Source: Bacteroidales bacterium (GTDB lineage: Bacteria; Bacteroidota; Bacteroidia; Bacteroidales; UBA932). Taken from it: DNA of 46,119 nucleotides. The position numbers and the translations under genes were made by a program. The DNA lies in contig WRMN01000018.1 in the NCBI GenBank assembly GCA_009777095.1, positions 1 through 46,119 on the forward strand, in the 5' to 3' direction. How positions within the stretch are numbered: the first letter of the stretch is position 1; every line of letters begins with the position of its first letter. The notes beneath the pieces were generated by a model that worked only from the letters and a program-made list of their open reading frames with translations, had not been told where the DNA came from and made no database searches. This document shows positions 7,432 to 16,793 of the stretch, in pieces.

Positions 7432-9168
7432 TTAATAATAAATGACATTTAATTGATATGAACAATCCCTAAAAACATTAAAACCTTCACGTTTTATGCT
7501 TGAAGGAATTTTTATTTCTTTTAATTCAAAACATGACCGAAATGCCCCATTTCCTATTTTGGTAATACTTTTTGGTAATTCTATTGATATTAAACTATTA
7601 CAGTAGGCAAAAGCCTCTTTTTCGACATTTTGAATATTCTCCCCGAAAGAGACATTAGACAATAAATAACAACCTGAAAAAGCATACCGATTTATTTTCA
7701 AGACGGTATCTGGGATACTGATAGAAGAAATTTTATCATTATCCTTAAAAGAACTTTCTCCAATTTCTATAACTGGTTTGCCTCTGATATTTGCTGGTAT
7801 TTGTACATTTTTTTTAACACCTTTATAACTAATTATTGTTACTCTTGCACTTTCAATGTTATATTTCCAATCTTCGTTTGAATACTCACCGTACGAATCA
7901 TCGGTATCACTAGATACATATAAGTAAACACCTTCTCTTTCTGTTCTTTCCAGTGTAACTTTTTCCACATTAACGCAAACACTGTTTTTTAATTCAGCAA
8001 TGTCTTTTTCTTTGGTTTTATAGCCACAAAGTATTCTCGTTGCTTTCCCAATATAAAAAAGTTCAGGAATTGTTGTTTCTTTTACGAGTCTCCATTCTTC
8101 TTCATATTTCCAATTTTTAAGCTTGTAGAAAAGAAATTTTCGTACATCAACCCATTTAATCTCGTTTTTTTCAAAATCATATGGATATACAAAATCACGA
8201 ATAATTGGTAATCGATTTGTATATATAACTTTTTCAAGTTTTATATTTTGTTGATATAAAATATTCATATCAATTTCATATTCAATACAAACACCTCTAT
8301 GTTCGTCTGCGTAATGTGTCCACATAGCAAAATTATTGGGACTACTTGTCATTGAGCATATTTTATATTTTTCCAATGGATCATAGCTGTCGTCTTTACT
8401 CATTGAAGCTGTTCGCTCTGCAATGGAAATATTCTCTAATGGATCATTCAAGTCTTTCCTACTAGAAAAATATAACTTTCCGTCAAGATATGTATCCCGA
8501 TTTGTTTTAAACCATCCTTCCGACGACATATATTTGTAAAGAATAATTTTATTCTTTGTTTTTTTTGCTTTTTTGCTTTTATTGCTTTTTATAGTACGGT
8601 ATATGTCTTTTATTAAACAACGATATACCTCAAAAAATTCAAGCGGTATATAAAAAATTATTAGTATGAAAGAAAGCATGCTCCCAACAATGGGGAACAA
8701 CAATATAGCCATTAAATAGGTTAAGTATTTTCTATTTGTTCTTTTAATATTATCAGAAAATATATTCGTTATTCGAGTACCCCATTCCACAATATTAAAG
8801 TATATTATGCGTGTATCATTCAATAAGGTAAGGACAAATGGTGTACCCAGTAAAAAAATAATAATGGTTATTTTAAATTTATAAATATTAAAATGCAACA
8901 AATCAAAATAGAGAAAAGCTATAGGGATTAACAAACCAAAATAGAGAAACCTATAACAATATGCAATTTTTGTTTTGGCGGTTTTGAGAAATCTTTTTAT
9001 ATTTTTCTCATTCGATTGTATTTTATAAGTCAAACGAGAGATTACATTGTAAATTTCATGAAAAATAAACCAAAAAATAAATATAGAATATGGTAAAATA
9101 AGAAAACAAACTATTACGATTGACTTAATAGTAAGATTGCTCAAAAAATCATATAGGCTATTAACCAT
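7432..9168 (-). CDS. Membrane-anchored DUF2971 protein with C-terminal BspA-like leucine-rich repeats
   Basis: A 578-residue protein of three parts. Residues about 13-185 hold four or five hydrophobic segments (for example IVIVCFLILPYSIFIFWFIF). Residues about 208-400 match DUF2971: LYKYMSSEGW, a GKLYFSSRKDLNDPLEN motif, and MWTHYADEHRGVCIEYE. Residues about 440-578 are BspA-type (LRR_5) repeats such as KINRYAFSGC and VEKEAFAYCNSLISIELP. DUF2971 is common in variable genome regions, but its biochemical role is not known to the writer. The LRR part suggests binding of a ligand or partner. The DUF2971 part follows the hydrophobic block and a Lys-rich linker, so it is probably cytoplasmic. Very AT-rich, which suggests transfer. 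Confidence 0.7.
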   Translation of the reverse strand: MVNSLYDFLSNLTIKSIVIVCFLILPYSIFIFWFIFHEIYNVISRLTYKIQSNEKNIKRFLKTAKTKIAYCYRFLYFGLLIPIAFLYFDLLHFNIYKFKITIIIFLLGTPFVLTLLNDTRIIYFNIVEWGTRITNIFSDNIKRTNRKYLTYLMAILLFPIVGSMLSFILIIFYIPLEFFEVYRCLIKDIYRTIKSNKSKKAKKTKNKIILYKYMSSEGWFKTNRDTYLDGKLYFSSRKDLNDPLENISIAERTASMSKDDSYDPLEKYKICSMTSSPNNFAMWTHYADEHRGVCIEYEIDMNILYQQNIKLEKVIYTNRLPIIRDFVYPYDFEKNEIKWVDVRKFLFYKLKNWKYEEEWRLVKETTIPELFYIGKATRILCGYKTKEKDIAELKNSVCVNVEKVTLERTEREGVYLYVSSDTDDSYGEYSNEDWKYNIESARVTIISYKGVKKNVQIPANIRGKPVIEIGESSFKDNDKISSISIPDTVLKINRYAFSGCYLLSNVSFGENIQNVEKEAFAYCNSLISIELPKSITKIGNGAFRSCFELKEIKIPSSIKREGFNVFRDCSYQLNVIYY

Positions 9169-9381
9169 TTTTACTCTCCTTTATTTTTGTGTTATTTCTG
9201 GCAGTTTATATTTTTTTGACGTTCATTTTGAGTTTCATTGTCCTGTCGCGCTGTCCCTGCTTGCAGATAACGCCTCAAATATACGCATTATTTTTGAACA
9301 ATGTAAGAAAAAAGTAAAAATTTCATTGAAAGATGAAATAGTTTTTAACTGTTTGTTTTATAGGAATCTATGCGGCTAAAG

Positions 9382-10611
9382 CTATCCAAAGAACAAATAG
9401 GCTAAGGCAATGGCCGCAATTACGCCCGCTAAGTCGGCAATTAGGCCGGCGCCGATGGCGTAGCGGGTGCGCTTAATGCCTACCGAGCCGAAATACAGGG
9501 CTACGATGTAGAAAGTGGTGTCGGCGGCGCCCTGAAATATGCAGCTCAAACGACCTACAAAGCTGTCGGGACCGTAATTGTTCATTGCTTCTACCATCAT
9601 TGCGCGGGCGCCGCTGCCGCTGAGCGGTTTCATAAAGGCCGTGGGCAAAGCCCCCACAAAGTCGGTATTGCCGCCTAAAGCAAGCACGCACCATGCAATA
9701 CCTTCAAACAGATAATCCATAGCTCCTGAGGCACGGAAAATACCTATTCCCACTAACATGCCTACAAGGTAAGGAATGATTTTAACCATTACCTGAAAGC
9801 CATCTTTCGCCCCATCAATAAAAGCGTCGAATACATTAATGCGTTTATACGCTCCGCCGCCCACAAAGGCTGTGATAATTAACAAAAGAATTGCGCTGCC
9901 GCCAACCCGCGATGCTGTATTCATTGCTTCACTGGAAAGGGTGGAAAAATACCAGACCAACAAACCTAAAGCTAAGGTAATGCTCCCAATCCATAACACA
10001 ATCGTTCGTTGAAATAAATTGATTTTTTGTTTAATAGCAACTGTAATCAGTCCTGTAAGTGTTGAAACATAAGTAGCAAAAAGGATAGGCAGGAACACAT
10101 CGGTAGGATTTGCCGCTCCCGCCACTGCGCGTAAGGCCATAATGCTGACAGGGATAATCATGAGAGAAGAAGTGTTCAGCACTAAAAACATGATTTGAGC
10201 GTTAGATGCGGTATCTTTTTTTGGATTAAGTTCCTGAAGGCTGTTCATGGCCTTGAGGCCGAGCGGGGTAGCTGCATTATCTAATCCCAGCATGTTAGCC
10301 GAAAAGTTCATCAGTATTTGTCCGGAGGCAGGGTGCCCCTTGGGAATTTCGGGAAAAAGCTTACTGAAAAAGGGACCTACAATGCGCGATAGGAGATTGA
10401 TTGCGCCTGCCTGTTCGCCTATTTTCATCAGTCCTAACCATAAGGCCATTATGCCGGTAAGTGGCAGCGCTACGTCCATTACCGCCAATTTTGACATAGC
10501 GAAAGTGCTGTCGAGCATGCGGCTAAAAACCTCCGTGTCGCCAAAAGCAAAGGCCAAGCAACCTGCCACAAAGGCTACTAAGAAAAACCCAATCCAGATT
10601 ATATTCAGCAT
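9382..10611 (-). CDS. Nucleoside-recognition (SpmA/SpmB fusion-like) membrane protein
   Basis: A 409-residue polytopic membrane protein with two nucleoside-recognition (Gate) domains in series. The first contains LPLTGIMALWLGLMKIGEQ and the second KIIPYLVGMLVGIGIFRASG. The N-terminal half also has the SpmA-like stretch NMLGLDNAATPLGLKAM, and the C-terminal half the SpmB-like stretch with TAFMKPLSGSGARAM and ADTTFYIVALYFGSVG. In sporeformers SpmA and SpmB act in spore-core dehydration; in Bacteroidetes the fused form has no established substrate. Composition is like the core genes, so this marks the end of the accessory block. Confidence 0.85.
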   Translation of the reverse strand: MLNIIWIGFFLVAFVAGCLAFAFGDTEVFSRMLDSTFAMSKLAVMDVALPLTGIMALWLGLMKIGEQAGAINLLSRIVGPFFSKLFPEIPKGHPASGQILMNFSANMLGLDNAATPLGLKAMNSLQELNPKKDTASNAQIMFLVLNTSSLMIIPVSIMALRAVAGAANPTDVFLPILFATYVSTLTGLITVAIKQKINLFQRTIVLWIGSITLALGLLVWYFSTLSSEAMNTASRVGGSAILLLIITAFVGGGAYKRINVFDAFIDGAKDGFQVMVKIIPYLVGMLVGIGIFRASGAMDYLFEGIAWCVLALGGNTDFVGALPTAFMKPLSGSGARAMMVEAMNNYGPDSFVGRLSCIFQGAADTTFYIVALYFGSVGIKRTRYAIGAGLIADLAGVIAAIALAYLFFG

Positions 10612-10859
10612 AAGATTTGAATTTAAACCGTAAAGGTACGAAAAATAATGATTAGTGATCAGCGGTTAACCCAAGAGACTTTACAAAAAACAGATAATGA
10701 ACTGAAATATGCCTCAATTTTGTCCATTAGACCTCGGTTCATATACTTTTGATATTAAACAAACTTAGTAGGTAGCAAATCAACAAGACAAATTACGAAA
10801 TGGAAAAAAAGCATAATAAGATATAACGGCAATGTTAAACTTATTATCATGCATTTTGG

Positions 10860-11075
10860 TTAATCAGTTATTGGAATAAATCCGTCAAAACACAAATCTT
10901 CGTCTAATTTTTCCCAATGTATTCCAAATGGTGAAAATTTGTACTGATTTCTTTCCTCGTTTGAGGCATTCAAAAGAGTTTTATAATCCTTCAAAGGCAA
11001 ATAAGCCTCCTTTTCATGGTTGATTTTCAGGTAAATATTTGCCGTATCAAACCAAATTTCATATTTTGCTTCCAT
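10860..11075 (-). CDS. DUF2442 family protein
   Basis: The start is placed at the ATG at 11075 (MEAKYEIWFDTANIYLKI), giving 71 residues; the longer frame from 11111 adds residues unlike the family. Seen: the DUF2442 features WFD near the N-terminus, LPLKDY, LLNASNEERNQY and GIHWEKLDEDLCFDGF. The gene overlaps the upstream DUF4160 gene by 17 bases, so translation is probably coupled. DUF4160 and DUF2442 genes are often neighbours and are suspected to form a toxin-antitoxin-like pair; no activity can be read from the sequence. Confidence 0.85.
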   Translation of the reverse strand: MEAKYEIWFDTANIYLKINHEKEAYLPLKDYKTLLNASNEERNQYKFSPFGIHWEKLDEDLCFDGFIPITD

Positions 11076-11316
11076 CGAATTTATCCTTAAAATGCTCTTT
11101 CCATCGGGCAATGATTATTTCCTTATTTTCTTCAATAGCCACTTCTGCCCATCGTAATTCGCGTTGTTTAAGTCCCCTGTTTTCAACAAGTTTTATTGCA
11201 GGATAGACCTGAAATCGCGCTTCCGAACCATCTACACTGACATGTACGTGAATTGGTAAGTGATCATTTGAATAAAAGTGAAACCTCATACCCAAGTAAA
11301 AAAATATTGTTGGCAT
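11059..11316 (-). CDS. DUF4160 family protein
   Basis: An 85-residue protein matching DUF4160: an N-terminal MPTIFFYLGMRFHFYSNDH, the His-rich LPIHVHV motif, then EARFQV, and a C-terminal RELRWAEVAIEENKEIIIARW helix pair. It is the first gene of a two-gene unit with DUF2442. Residues H-x-P-x-H-x-H look like a metal or catalytic site, but this is inference. Known only as a domain of unknown function common beside DUF2442. Confidence 0.88.
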   Translation of the reverse strand: MPTIFFYLGMRFHFYSNDHLPIHVHVSVDGSEARFQVYPAIKLVENRGLKQRELRWAEVAIEENKEIIIARWKEHFKDKFDGSKI

Positions 11317-11715
11317 ACTGTTTTATTAAATTAATAACGCAAAAGTAGATGATATTTTCTAGAACTGCAAGCATATTGATGAAAAAATTCAACCGCTCTT
11401 ACAAAATTTTCATTCGCCCTCTGACCCTGCGCCACTCTCTCACCCGCATTGCCTGCAACATGATTAGCGAAGAGTGACAAGGTACGAGAAAAACAGTTAA
11501 ACTGTTAATAGTGGCGCACGCGCTGCATAAAACCTTTTTGAAAAGATTATACGATTTAATTGAATATGATGATTATTAGTGGAATGTAAGTCTATCGACT
11601 GTTTACAACACATACCATTCATCACAAATAATTTTTATGCGCTTACTTAACGTCTTATTCCGTTATTTTCCCTATCTTTGTATCCTTATTCTTTAAATTC
11701 TGTAGTCTTTATTCC
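11317..11715. other. Intergenic region upstream of engB; -7 box and small palindrome only
   Basis: No credible gene was seen in these 399 bases. Bases 11492-11506 are a perfect short palindrome (AACAGTT-A-AACTGTT) of unknown meaning. TATCTTTG at 11673-11680 is a good Bacteroidetes -7 box 35 bases before engB, without a clear -33 partner. The preceding gap 10612-10859 likewise holds no recognisable gene. Confidence 0.5.
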
Positions 11716-12315
11716 ATGATTATCAAATCCGCATCTTTTGTTTGCAGCAGCGCCAAGGTGGAGCAGTGTCCGAAGCAACAACTGTCGGAATTTGCCTTTA
11801 TCGGCCGCTCTAATGTCGGGAAATCCTCGTTGATTAACCGACTAACCGACCATGGCGGCTTGGCGAAAACTTCGTCCACTCCGGGGAAAACGCAATTAAT
11901 CAACCATTTTATTATTAACAATAACTGGTACTTGGTCGATTTGCCGGGCTACGGTTATGCCAAAGCGTCCAAAACCTCCCGTCGTAAATTTTCCAACATT
12001 ATAACCGAATATATATCTCATAGAGAGCAACTTACACTTTTATTTGTATTGATTGACGCTCGTTTGGAACCTCAGGCTATAGACTTGGAATTTATTAACA
12101 AGTTGGGCGAGGACGGTATTCCCTTTGCCTTAGCATTTACCAAAGCCGATAAGTTAGGCACTGGCGCCTTATCTTCGAATGTAGCTCATTACAAAAAAGT
12201 TCTACTCGAAAGCTGGGAAGAACTACCCCCTGTTTTTATCACCTCTGCCCAAAATGGACAAGGAAAAGAAGATGTACTGAAATATATTGAAAATGTGATA
12301 AATAGCCTTTTGTAG
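11716..12315 (+). CDS. engB: Ribosome biogenesis GTP-binding protein EngB (YihA/YsxC)
   Basis: TRAFAC-class GTPase needed for large-subunit ribosome assembly. All G motifs are visible: G1 GRSNVGKSS at residues 30-38, G2 Thr in SSTPGKTQ, G3 DLPGYGYA, G4 TKAD, and G5 in TSAQNGQG. At 199 residues it is the usual length, and the ATG at 11716 matches the family's N-terminus. It is likely transcribed from the TATCTTTG box at 11673. prs follows 64 bases later with its own promoter. Confidence 0.97.
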   Translation: MIIKSASFVCSSAKVEQCPKQQLSEFAFIGRSNVGKSSLINRLTDHGGLAKTSSTPGKTQLINHFIINNNWYLVDLPGYGYAKASKTSRRKFSNIITEYISHREQLTLLFVLIDARLEPQAIDLEFINKLGEDGIPFALAFTKADKLGTGALSSNVAHYKKVLLESWEELPPVFITSAQNGQGKEDVLKYIENVINSLL

Positions 12316-12334
12316 AAACTTGTTGACAAGAATA

Positions 12335-12366
12335 TTTGCCTGTCAGTTGTAAATGTGCTAACTTTG
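12335..12366 (+). promoter_or_regulatory. Bacteroidetes-type promoter for prs
   Basis: TTTG at 12335-12338, a 20-base gap, then TAACTTTG at 12359-12366, matching the -33/-7 pattern TTTG ... TAnnTTTG. It ends 13 bases before the prs start codon, so the leader would be very short. Confidence 0.65.
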
Positions 12367-12379
12367 CATAAAAATCGGT

Positions 12380-13330
12380 ATGATTTCAAATCATCACAAA
12401 TTCCAAATTTTTTCGGGACGTTCGACACGTTATTTGGCCGAACGCATAGCCAAGGCTCTGGACTCAGAGTTGGGGCAATCGCAGGTTACGGATTTTAGCG
12501 ACGGCGAGTTTCAACCTGCTTTTAACGAAAGTGTTCGTGGAAATACGGTCTTCATTGTTCAATCCACTTTTCCGCCGGTAGCTAATTTATTTGAATTGTT
12601 ATTAATGATTGATGCGGCGCGGCGCGCCTCGGCGTATAAGGTGATTGCCGTAATACCCTATTTCGGTTGGGCGCGGCAGGACCGTAAAGATCGGCCGCGG
12701 GTTTCCATCGGAGCAAAAATGGTGGCCAATCTTTTAGCTGCTGCCGGCTGTGACCGCGTTATGACTATGGATTTACACGCCGACCAGATTCAAGGATTCT
12801 TCGACTTCCCTGTAGACCACATTTATGCCAGCAGCGTATTCCTGCCTTATGCACGCAATCTGAAGTTAGACAATCTTTCGGTAGCAGCGCCCGATATGGG
12901 CAGCGCTAAACGTGTGAATGCTTATGCCCGACTGCTCGAATGTCCGATGATTATCTGCCACAAATCGCGCGAAAAGGCTAACGTTGTAGGCTCTGTAACG
13001 GCTATCGGTGATGTGGAAGGCCGCAACATTTTGATTCTTGATGATATGGTTGATACGGCCGGTACTGTTTGCAAAGCGGCCGATATGCTTTTAGATAAAG
13101 GTGCAGTAAGTGTTCGCGTGATGGCTACTCACCCTGTGTTGTCGGGCACTGCTTATGACCGCATCGCACGTTCATGCCTTGAAGAAGTAATTGTTACCGA
13201 TACTATTCCCTTGTGCAACGACCCGAACATTGACACTGGCAAAATAAAAGTACTAAGCGTGGCCGAGTTATTTGCCGACATCATTCAAAAAGTGTACCAT
13301 TATCAGTCTATTAGCACTAATTTTTTATAA
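12380..13330 (+). CDS. prs: Ribose-phosphate pyrophosphokinase (PRPP synthetase)
   Basis: Makes PRPP from ribose 5-phosphate and ATP, feeding purine, pyrimidine, histidine, tryptophan and NAD synthesis. Seen: the N-terminal FSGRSTRYLAE and FSDGEF segments, the flexible-loop region YFGWARQDRKDRPR, the metal-binding TMDLHADQIQGFF, and the PRPP loop ILDDMVDTAGT. At 316 residues it is full length. Followed after six bases by priA, so prs and priA are probably cotranscribed, a pairing without an obvious metabolic reason. Confidence 0.97.
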   Translation: MISNHHKFQIFSGRSTRYLAERIAKALDSELGQSQVTDFSDGEFQPAFNESVRGNTVFIVQSTFPPVANLFELLLMIDAARRASAYKVIAVIPYFGWARQDRKDRPRVSIGAKMVANLLAAAGCDRVMTMDLHADQIQGFFDFPVDHIYASSVFLPYARNLKLDNLSVAAPDMGSAKRVNAYARLLECPMIICHKSREKANVVGSVTAIGDVEGRNILILDDMVDTAGTVCKAADMLLDKGAVSVRVMATHPVLSGTAYDRIARSCLEEVIVTDTIPLCNDPNIDTGKIKVLSVAELFADIIQKVYHYQSISTNFL

Positions 13331-13336
13331 TATAGC

Positions 13337-15580
13337 ATGAAATATGTTCATGTTATTTTTCCCTTAGCGCTTCCTCAGGCGCTGACTTATAGTGTCCCTC
13401 CTCATTTGGAAGAAAAAGTGGCCGCAGGTATGCGCGTACAGGTTGACTTAGGTCGAAAGCAGTATCAGGCATTGGTGCAAACCTTGTCGGACGAAGCGCC
13501 GAAAGGTTTTGAAATAAAACCGCTGAAAGCTGTAATTGATAACGAAGCTATAGTGGGGGCGGCGCAGTTGCGCTTCTGGGAGTGGGTGGCCAACTATTAT
13601 ATGTGTACCGTGGGGGAAGTAATGACCGCCGCTCTGCCAAACGGACTGCGTACTGAATATAAACCCCGCTTCGAGACTTTTGTGCGCTTGCACCCATTTA
13701 TTGATACCGAAGAAAAAGTGCAGCAGGTGTTGCAAAATCTGTCAAGAGCAAAAAAGCAGGAAGCCCTGCTGATGGACTATCTATCGCTTGCACTGAATGA
13801 AACGCCGCAAAACAGTTTTTCATTCCGTGAAATTCCAAAAAAATTATTGCATGCGCACACTGCTGCGGCATTTAACGCCTGTGTCGGTAAAGATATTTTT
13901 GAAGTAGTACAGCGGGAAGTAAGCCGCTTAGACCGTTCGGCGGAAGCGAGCAAACAATTGCCTTCCTTGTCGCCCGCGCAGGACAAGGCTTATAAGGCTA
14001 TCAAAGAAACATGGAATAAAAATAAAGTAGCGCTTTTGCATGGGGTTACAGCCTCCGGAAAAACGGAGGTGTATGCGCACCTAATGGCCGAACAGTTGCA
14101 AACAGGTAAGCAAGCGCTGTATTTAGTCCCTGAAATCGCTCTGACCGCCCAGTTGATTGCGCGATTGGAACGCTTGTTCGGCAATGCGGTTGTCGTCTAT
14201 CATTCGCGCTACAGCGATGAGGAGCGGGTGGAAATATACAACAGCCTGCGGCAAGCCGATGGGCCGACTATTATTGTGGGCACACGCTCGGCGCTCTTTC
14301 TTCCTTTTCGCGATTTAGGCATGGTCATTGTTGACGAAGAACATGAAAGCAGTTACAAACAGCAAAACCCCGCACCGCGCTATCATGCACGGGATTCCGC
14401 CATTGTATTGGCCGCTCAGCATGGCGCTAAGGTATTATTGGGTACGGCAACGCCGGCAGTGGAAACCTACTGCAATGTGCAATCGGGTAAATACGGCTGT
14501 GTAACGCTTGCACAACGTTATTACGATGTAACGATGCCGACCATAACGGTGGTAGATACGATAAGTCTTCGGAAGAAAAAGCGCATGCAGGGAATGTTTT
14601 CTTTACCATTGGTGAAAGCCATTGAAGAAAGGTTAGCAAGAAAAGAGCAGATTATCCTCTTTCAAAACCGACGCGGCTTTTCACCCTTCGTGCAATGCGG
14701 CGACTGCGGCCATATTCCGCAGTGCAAGCAATGCAGCGTTAACCTTACCTATCATAAGTACGTTAACAGCTTGCAGTGCCACTATTGCGGATATTCAACA
14801 ACCCTACGCGGAATTTGCCACGATTGCGGCAGTTTCAACGTGCAGACTAAGGGCTTCGGCACAGAAAAAATCGAAGAGGAACTGCAACAGCTTTTCCCCG
14901 CAGCCCGCTTAGCGCGCCTTGATTTGGACGCTACCCGCAAAAAAAATGCGTATCAACGTATTATCAGCGATTTTGAGGAAGGAAGAAAAGATATATTGAT
15001 AGGGACGCAAATGGTAACAAAGGGTTTGGACTTTTCACGCGTGAGTTTGGTCGGTATTTTAAATGCCGATAATTTGTTGAACTTTCCCGATTTCAGAGCA
15101 CATGAACGCAGCTTTCATTTATTGACGCAGGTAAGCGGCCGTGCGGGACGCAAGGATACAGTCGGACAGGTGATTATACAAACAGGCCAACCCAATAATC
15201 CGATTATTCATTTCGTGCAGCAAGGCGATTATCATTCTTTCTTCCATCAACAATTAGCTGAGCGTAAAGAATTTGCCTTTCCTCCCTACTCGCGTTTGAT
15301 AGCGCTTTATTTCAAGCACAGGAACGAAGAACTCGTGCAAGAAGCGGCAGTGGTTTTTAAACAGGAGGCTCAAGCGTATTTGGGAGCGCGCTTATTCGGC
15401 CCCTTGCAACCTGTGGTACACCGCGTACAAAACCAATACATTTTAGCATTTTGGATACGCAGTAAAGCTAAAGACAATTTGCCGAAACTGAAGCAATTTT
15501 TGTTGCAGCAATTCGCCCGATTACGCGCCCACAAAGGTCTGAGCGGCTTAGACATAATAGCCGATGTGGATCCGCAGTGA
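13337..15580 (+). CDS. priA: Primosomal protein N' (replication restart helicase PriA)
   Basis: Superfamily 2 3'-5' helicase that recognises stalled or repaired forks and reloads the replicative helicase. The order seen is an N-terminal DNA-binding domain (residues 1-110), Walker A HGVTASGKTEVY (about residue 235), the DEEH box (VDEEHESSYKQQ), a zinc-binding segment with CGDCGHIPQCKQC and later CHYC and CHDC pairs, then helicase motifs V/VI (GTQMVTKGLDF, QVSGRAGR). The 747 residues are normal for Bacteroidetes. Right after the stop are three tandem 10-bp units of the TGATGAARRT family. Confidence 0.97.
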   Translation: MKYVHVIFPLALPQALTYSVPPHLEEKVAAGMRVQVDLGRKQYQALVQTLSDEAPKGFEIKPLKAVIDNEAIVGAAQLRFWEWVANYYMCTVGEVMTAALPNGLRTEYKPRFETFVRLHPFIDTEEKVQQVLQNLSRAKKQEALLMDYLSLALNETPQNSFSFREIPKKLLHAHTAAAFNACVGKDIFEVVQREVSRLDRSAEASKQLPSLSPAQDKAYKAIKETWNKNKVALLHGVTASGKTEVYAHLMAEQLQTGKQALYLVPEIALTAQLIARLERLFGNAVVVYHSRYSDEERVEIYNSLRQADGPTIIVGTRSALFLPFRDLGMVIVDEEHESSYKQQNPAPRYHARDSAIVLAAQHGAKVLLGTATPAVETYCNVQSGKYGCVTLAQRYYDVTMPTITVVDTISLRKKKRMQGMFSLPLVKAIEERLARKEQIILFQNRRGFSPFVQCGDCGHIPQCKQCSVNLTYHKYVNSLQCHYCGYSTTLRGICHDCGSFNVQTKGFGTEKIEEELQQLFPAARLARLDLDATRKKNAYQRIISDFEEGRKDILIGTQMVTKGLDFSRVSLVGILNADNLLNFPDFRAHERSFHLLTQVSGRAGRKDTVGQVIIQTGQPNNPIIHFVQQGDYHSFFHQQLAERKEFAFPPYSRLIALYFKHRNEELVQEAAVVFKQEAQAYLGARLFGPLQPVVHRVQNQYILAFWIRSKAKDNLPKLKQFLLQQFARLRAHKGLSGLDIIADVDPQ

Positions 15581-15600
15581 ATCTATGAGTTATTATGAAT

Positions 15601-15630
15601 TGATGAAAATTGATGAAGGTTGATGAAAGT
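15601..15630. repeat. Three tandem decamers, TGATGAARRT, downstream of priA
   Basis: TGATGAAAAT, TGATGAAGGT and TGATGAAAGT follow one another without gaps 20 bases after the priA stop. The same unit, in reverse complement, occurs six times at 35471-35530 before korB. A period of 10 and two TGA triplets per unit place stops in every frame. Confidence 0.8.
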
Positions 15631-15752
15631 TGTTTTTCTTCTGCCACTACGAGGGGCGAAGCAATCACTCTTTATTGATTTGTTGCAGGATATACGACTG
15701 TTCATCACTAATCACTTCACTGTTTTCACGTATTTACACGATACTGCGGAAC

Positions 15753-16700
15753 TTACAGCTTCCTGCTCACCACTACCTTTATAGACTTGGGGACTAATTC
15801 GAAGGTGAAAGTGGAGTAGCCTAAGGCTTCTCCGTCAATTTCTATAGGGCTTTCGGGCCAGGTTTCAATGATGATATGTTTACCCTGGGCAGCTAATACT
15901 TTGGAATAACTGTAAACTTTTCCGTTGTACAACTTACGGAAATGGCGCAAAACACTAAATTTATTCACCCGCTTGATGACCGTAATGTCTAAAAGGCCAT
16001 CGTCAATCACGGCATTAGGCATTTGGTTCATGCCCCCACCATTATACTTGCCCACACCCACCGTTGCGCTGAACACCGCATTGTCGTAAAAAGCCTGTCC
16101 GTCAATTGTAACTTTGAAACGCTTGGAACGATAGCCCAGCAACTCTTTAATAGTACTGCTGATATATAAGCGTTTACCTATTCGTCCCTCGTCTTTCAGC
16201 CGATTGAAGCGGCGGTTCACCATAGCATCAAAGCCCATGCCGGCCACATTAGCCATATAACGTTGATGTTTAATTTGGGTTTCGTAATAACTTATCAGGC
16301 CGACATCTTGTAAAATGGTATGCTCAACTACCAAAGATTGCACGGCATCGGAATATGTTTTCGGGATACCGAACATTCGCATCCAGTCGTTGCCGGTTCC
16401 CGCAGGAATTACCGCAAAGGAAATATCAACGGTAGGGACTTGTTGTTGAATAAAAATGCCGTTGACTACTTCATGCACAGTACCATCGCCGCCAATGGCT
16501 ACAATTTTTCGGTAGCCGTCGTTAATCGCCTTAACCGTTAGTTCTACAGCGTGGTATTTATGTTCCGTGAACACACAAGTGAAGTCTAACCCGCTATGGT
16601 TCATTTGATTGGATATTGTAGGCCAGTCTTTAAGCCCACGGCCTATGCCGGCTTTTGGGTTTACAATAACCATCCATCCGTTCTTTATTACTTTATCCAT
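15753..16700 (-). CDS. Diacylglycerol kinase catalytic-domain protein (YegS/DagK type lipid kinase)
   Basis: Soluble lipid kinase of the DAGK family, 315 residues. Seen: N-terminal VIVNPKAGIGRG, the nucleotide-binding GGDGTVHEVVNG motif, PAGTGNDWMRMFG, and a C-terminal beta-rich lobe with VIDDGLLDITVI and IEIDGEALGYS. These match the catalytic pattern of DgkB/YegS. The likely substrate is diacylglycerol or a related lipid, giving phosphatidic acid; the exact substrate cannot be decided. It is transcribed divergently from parA across a 93-base gap. The ATG at 16700 follows a candidate -7 box (TATTTTTG on this strand). Confidence 0.9.
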   Translation of the reverse strand: MDKVIKNGWMVIVNPKAGIGRGLKDWPTISNQMNHSGLDFTCVFTEHKYHAVELTVKAINDGYRKIVAIGGDGTVHEVVNGIFIQQQVPTVDISFAVIPAGTGNDWMRMFGIPKTYSDAVQSLVVEHTILQDVGLISYYETQIKHQRYMANVAGMGFDAMVNRRFNRLKDEGRIGKRLYISSTIKELLGYRSKRFKVTIDGQAFYDNAVFSATVGVGKYNGGGMNQMPNAVIDDGLLDITVIKRVNKFSVLRHFRKLYNGKVYSYSKVLAAQGKHIIIETWPESPIEIDGEALGYSTFTFELVPKSIKVVVSRKL

Positions 16701-16718
16701 CTGAGGTAATATTTGTTA

Positions 16719-16765
16719 CAAAAATAAACAAATTTTCTTTCTTTCGGAAAAATTTATTAAATTTG
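16719..16765. promoter_or_regulatory. Divergent candidate -7 boxes for the lipid kinase (minus) and parA (plus)
   Basis: On the minus strand TATTTTTG (plus-strand 16719-16726) lies 19 bases before the lipid kinase start. On the plus strand TAAATTTG (16758-16765) lies 28 bases before the parA start. Neither has a good -33 TTTG at standard spacing. Confidence 0.4.
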
Positions 16766-16793
16766 CAAATTATACCATTTTAAATAAACGAAT

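Noticed and set aside
9137-9379. 80-residue plus-strand frame between the DUF2971 gene and the nucleoside-recognition gene
   Set aside because: It has biased, cysteine- and phenylalanine-rich composition typical of antisense AT-rich DNA and no ribosome site.
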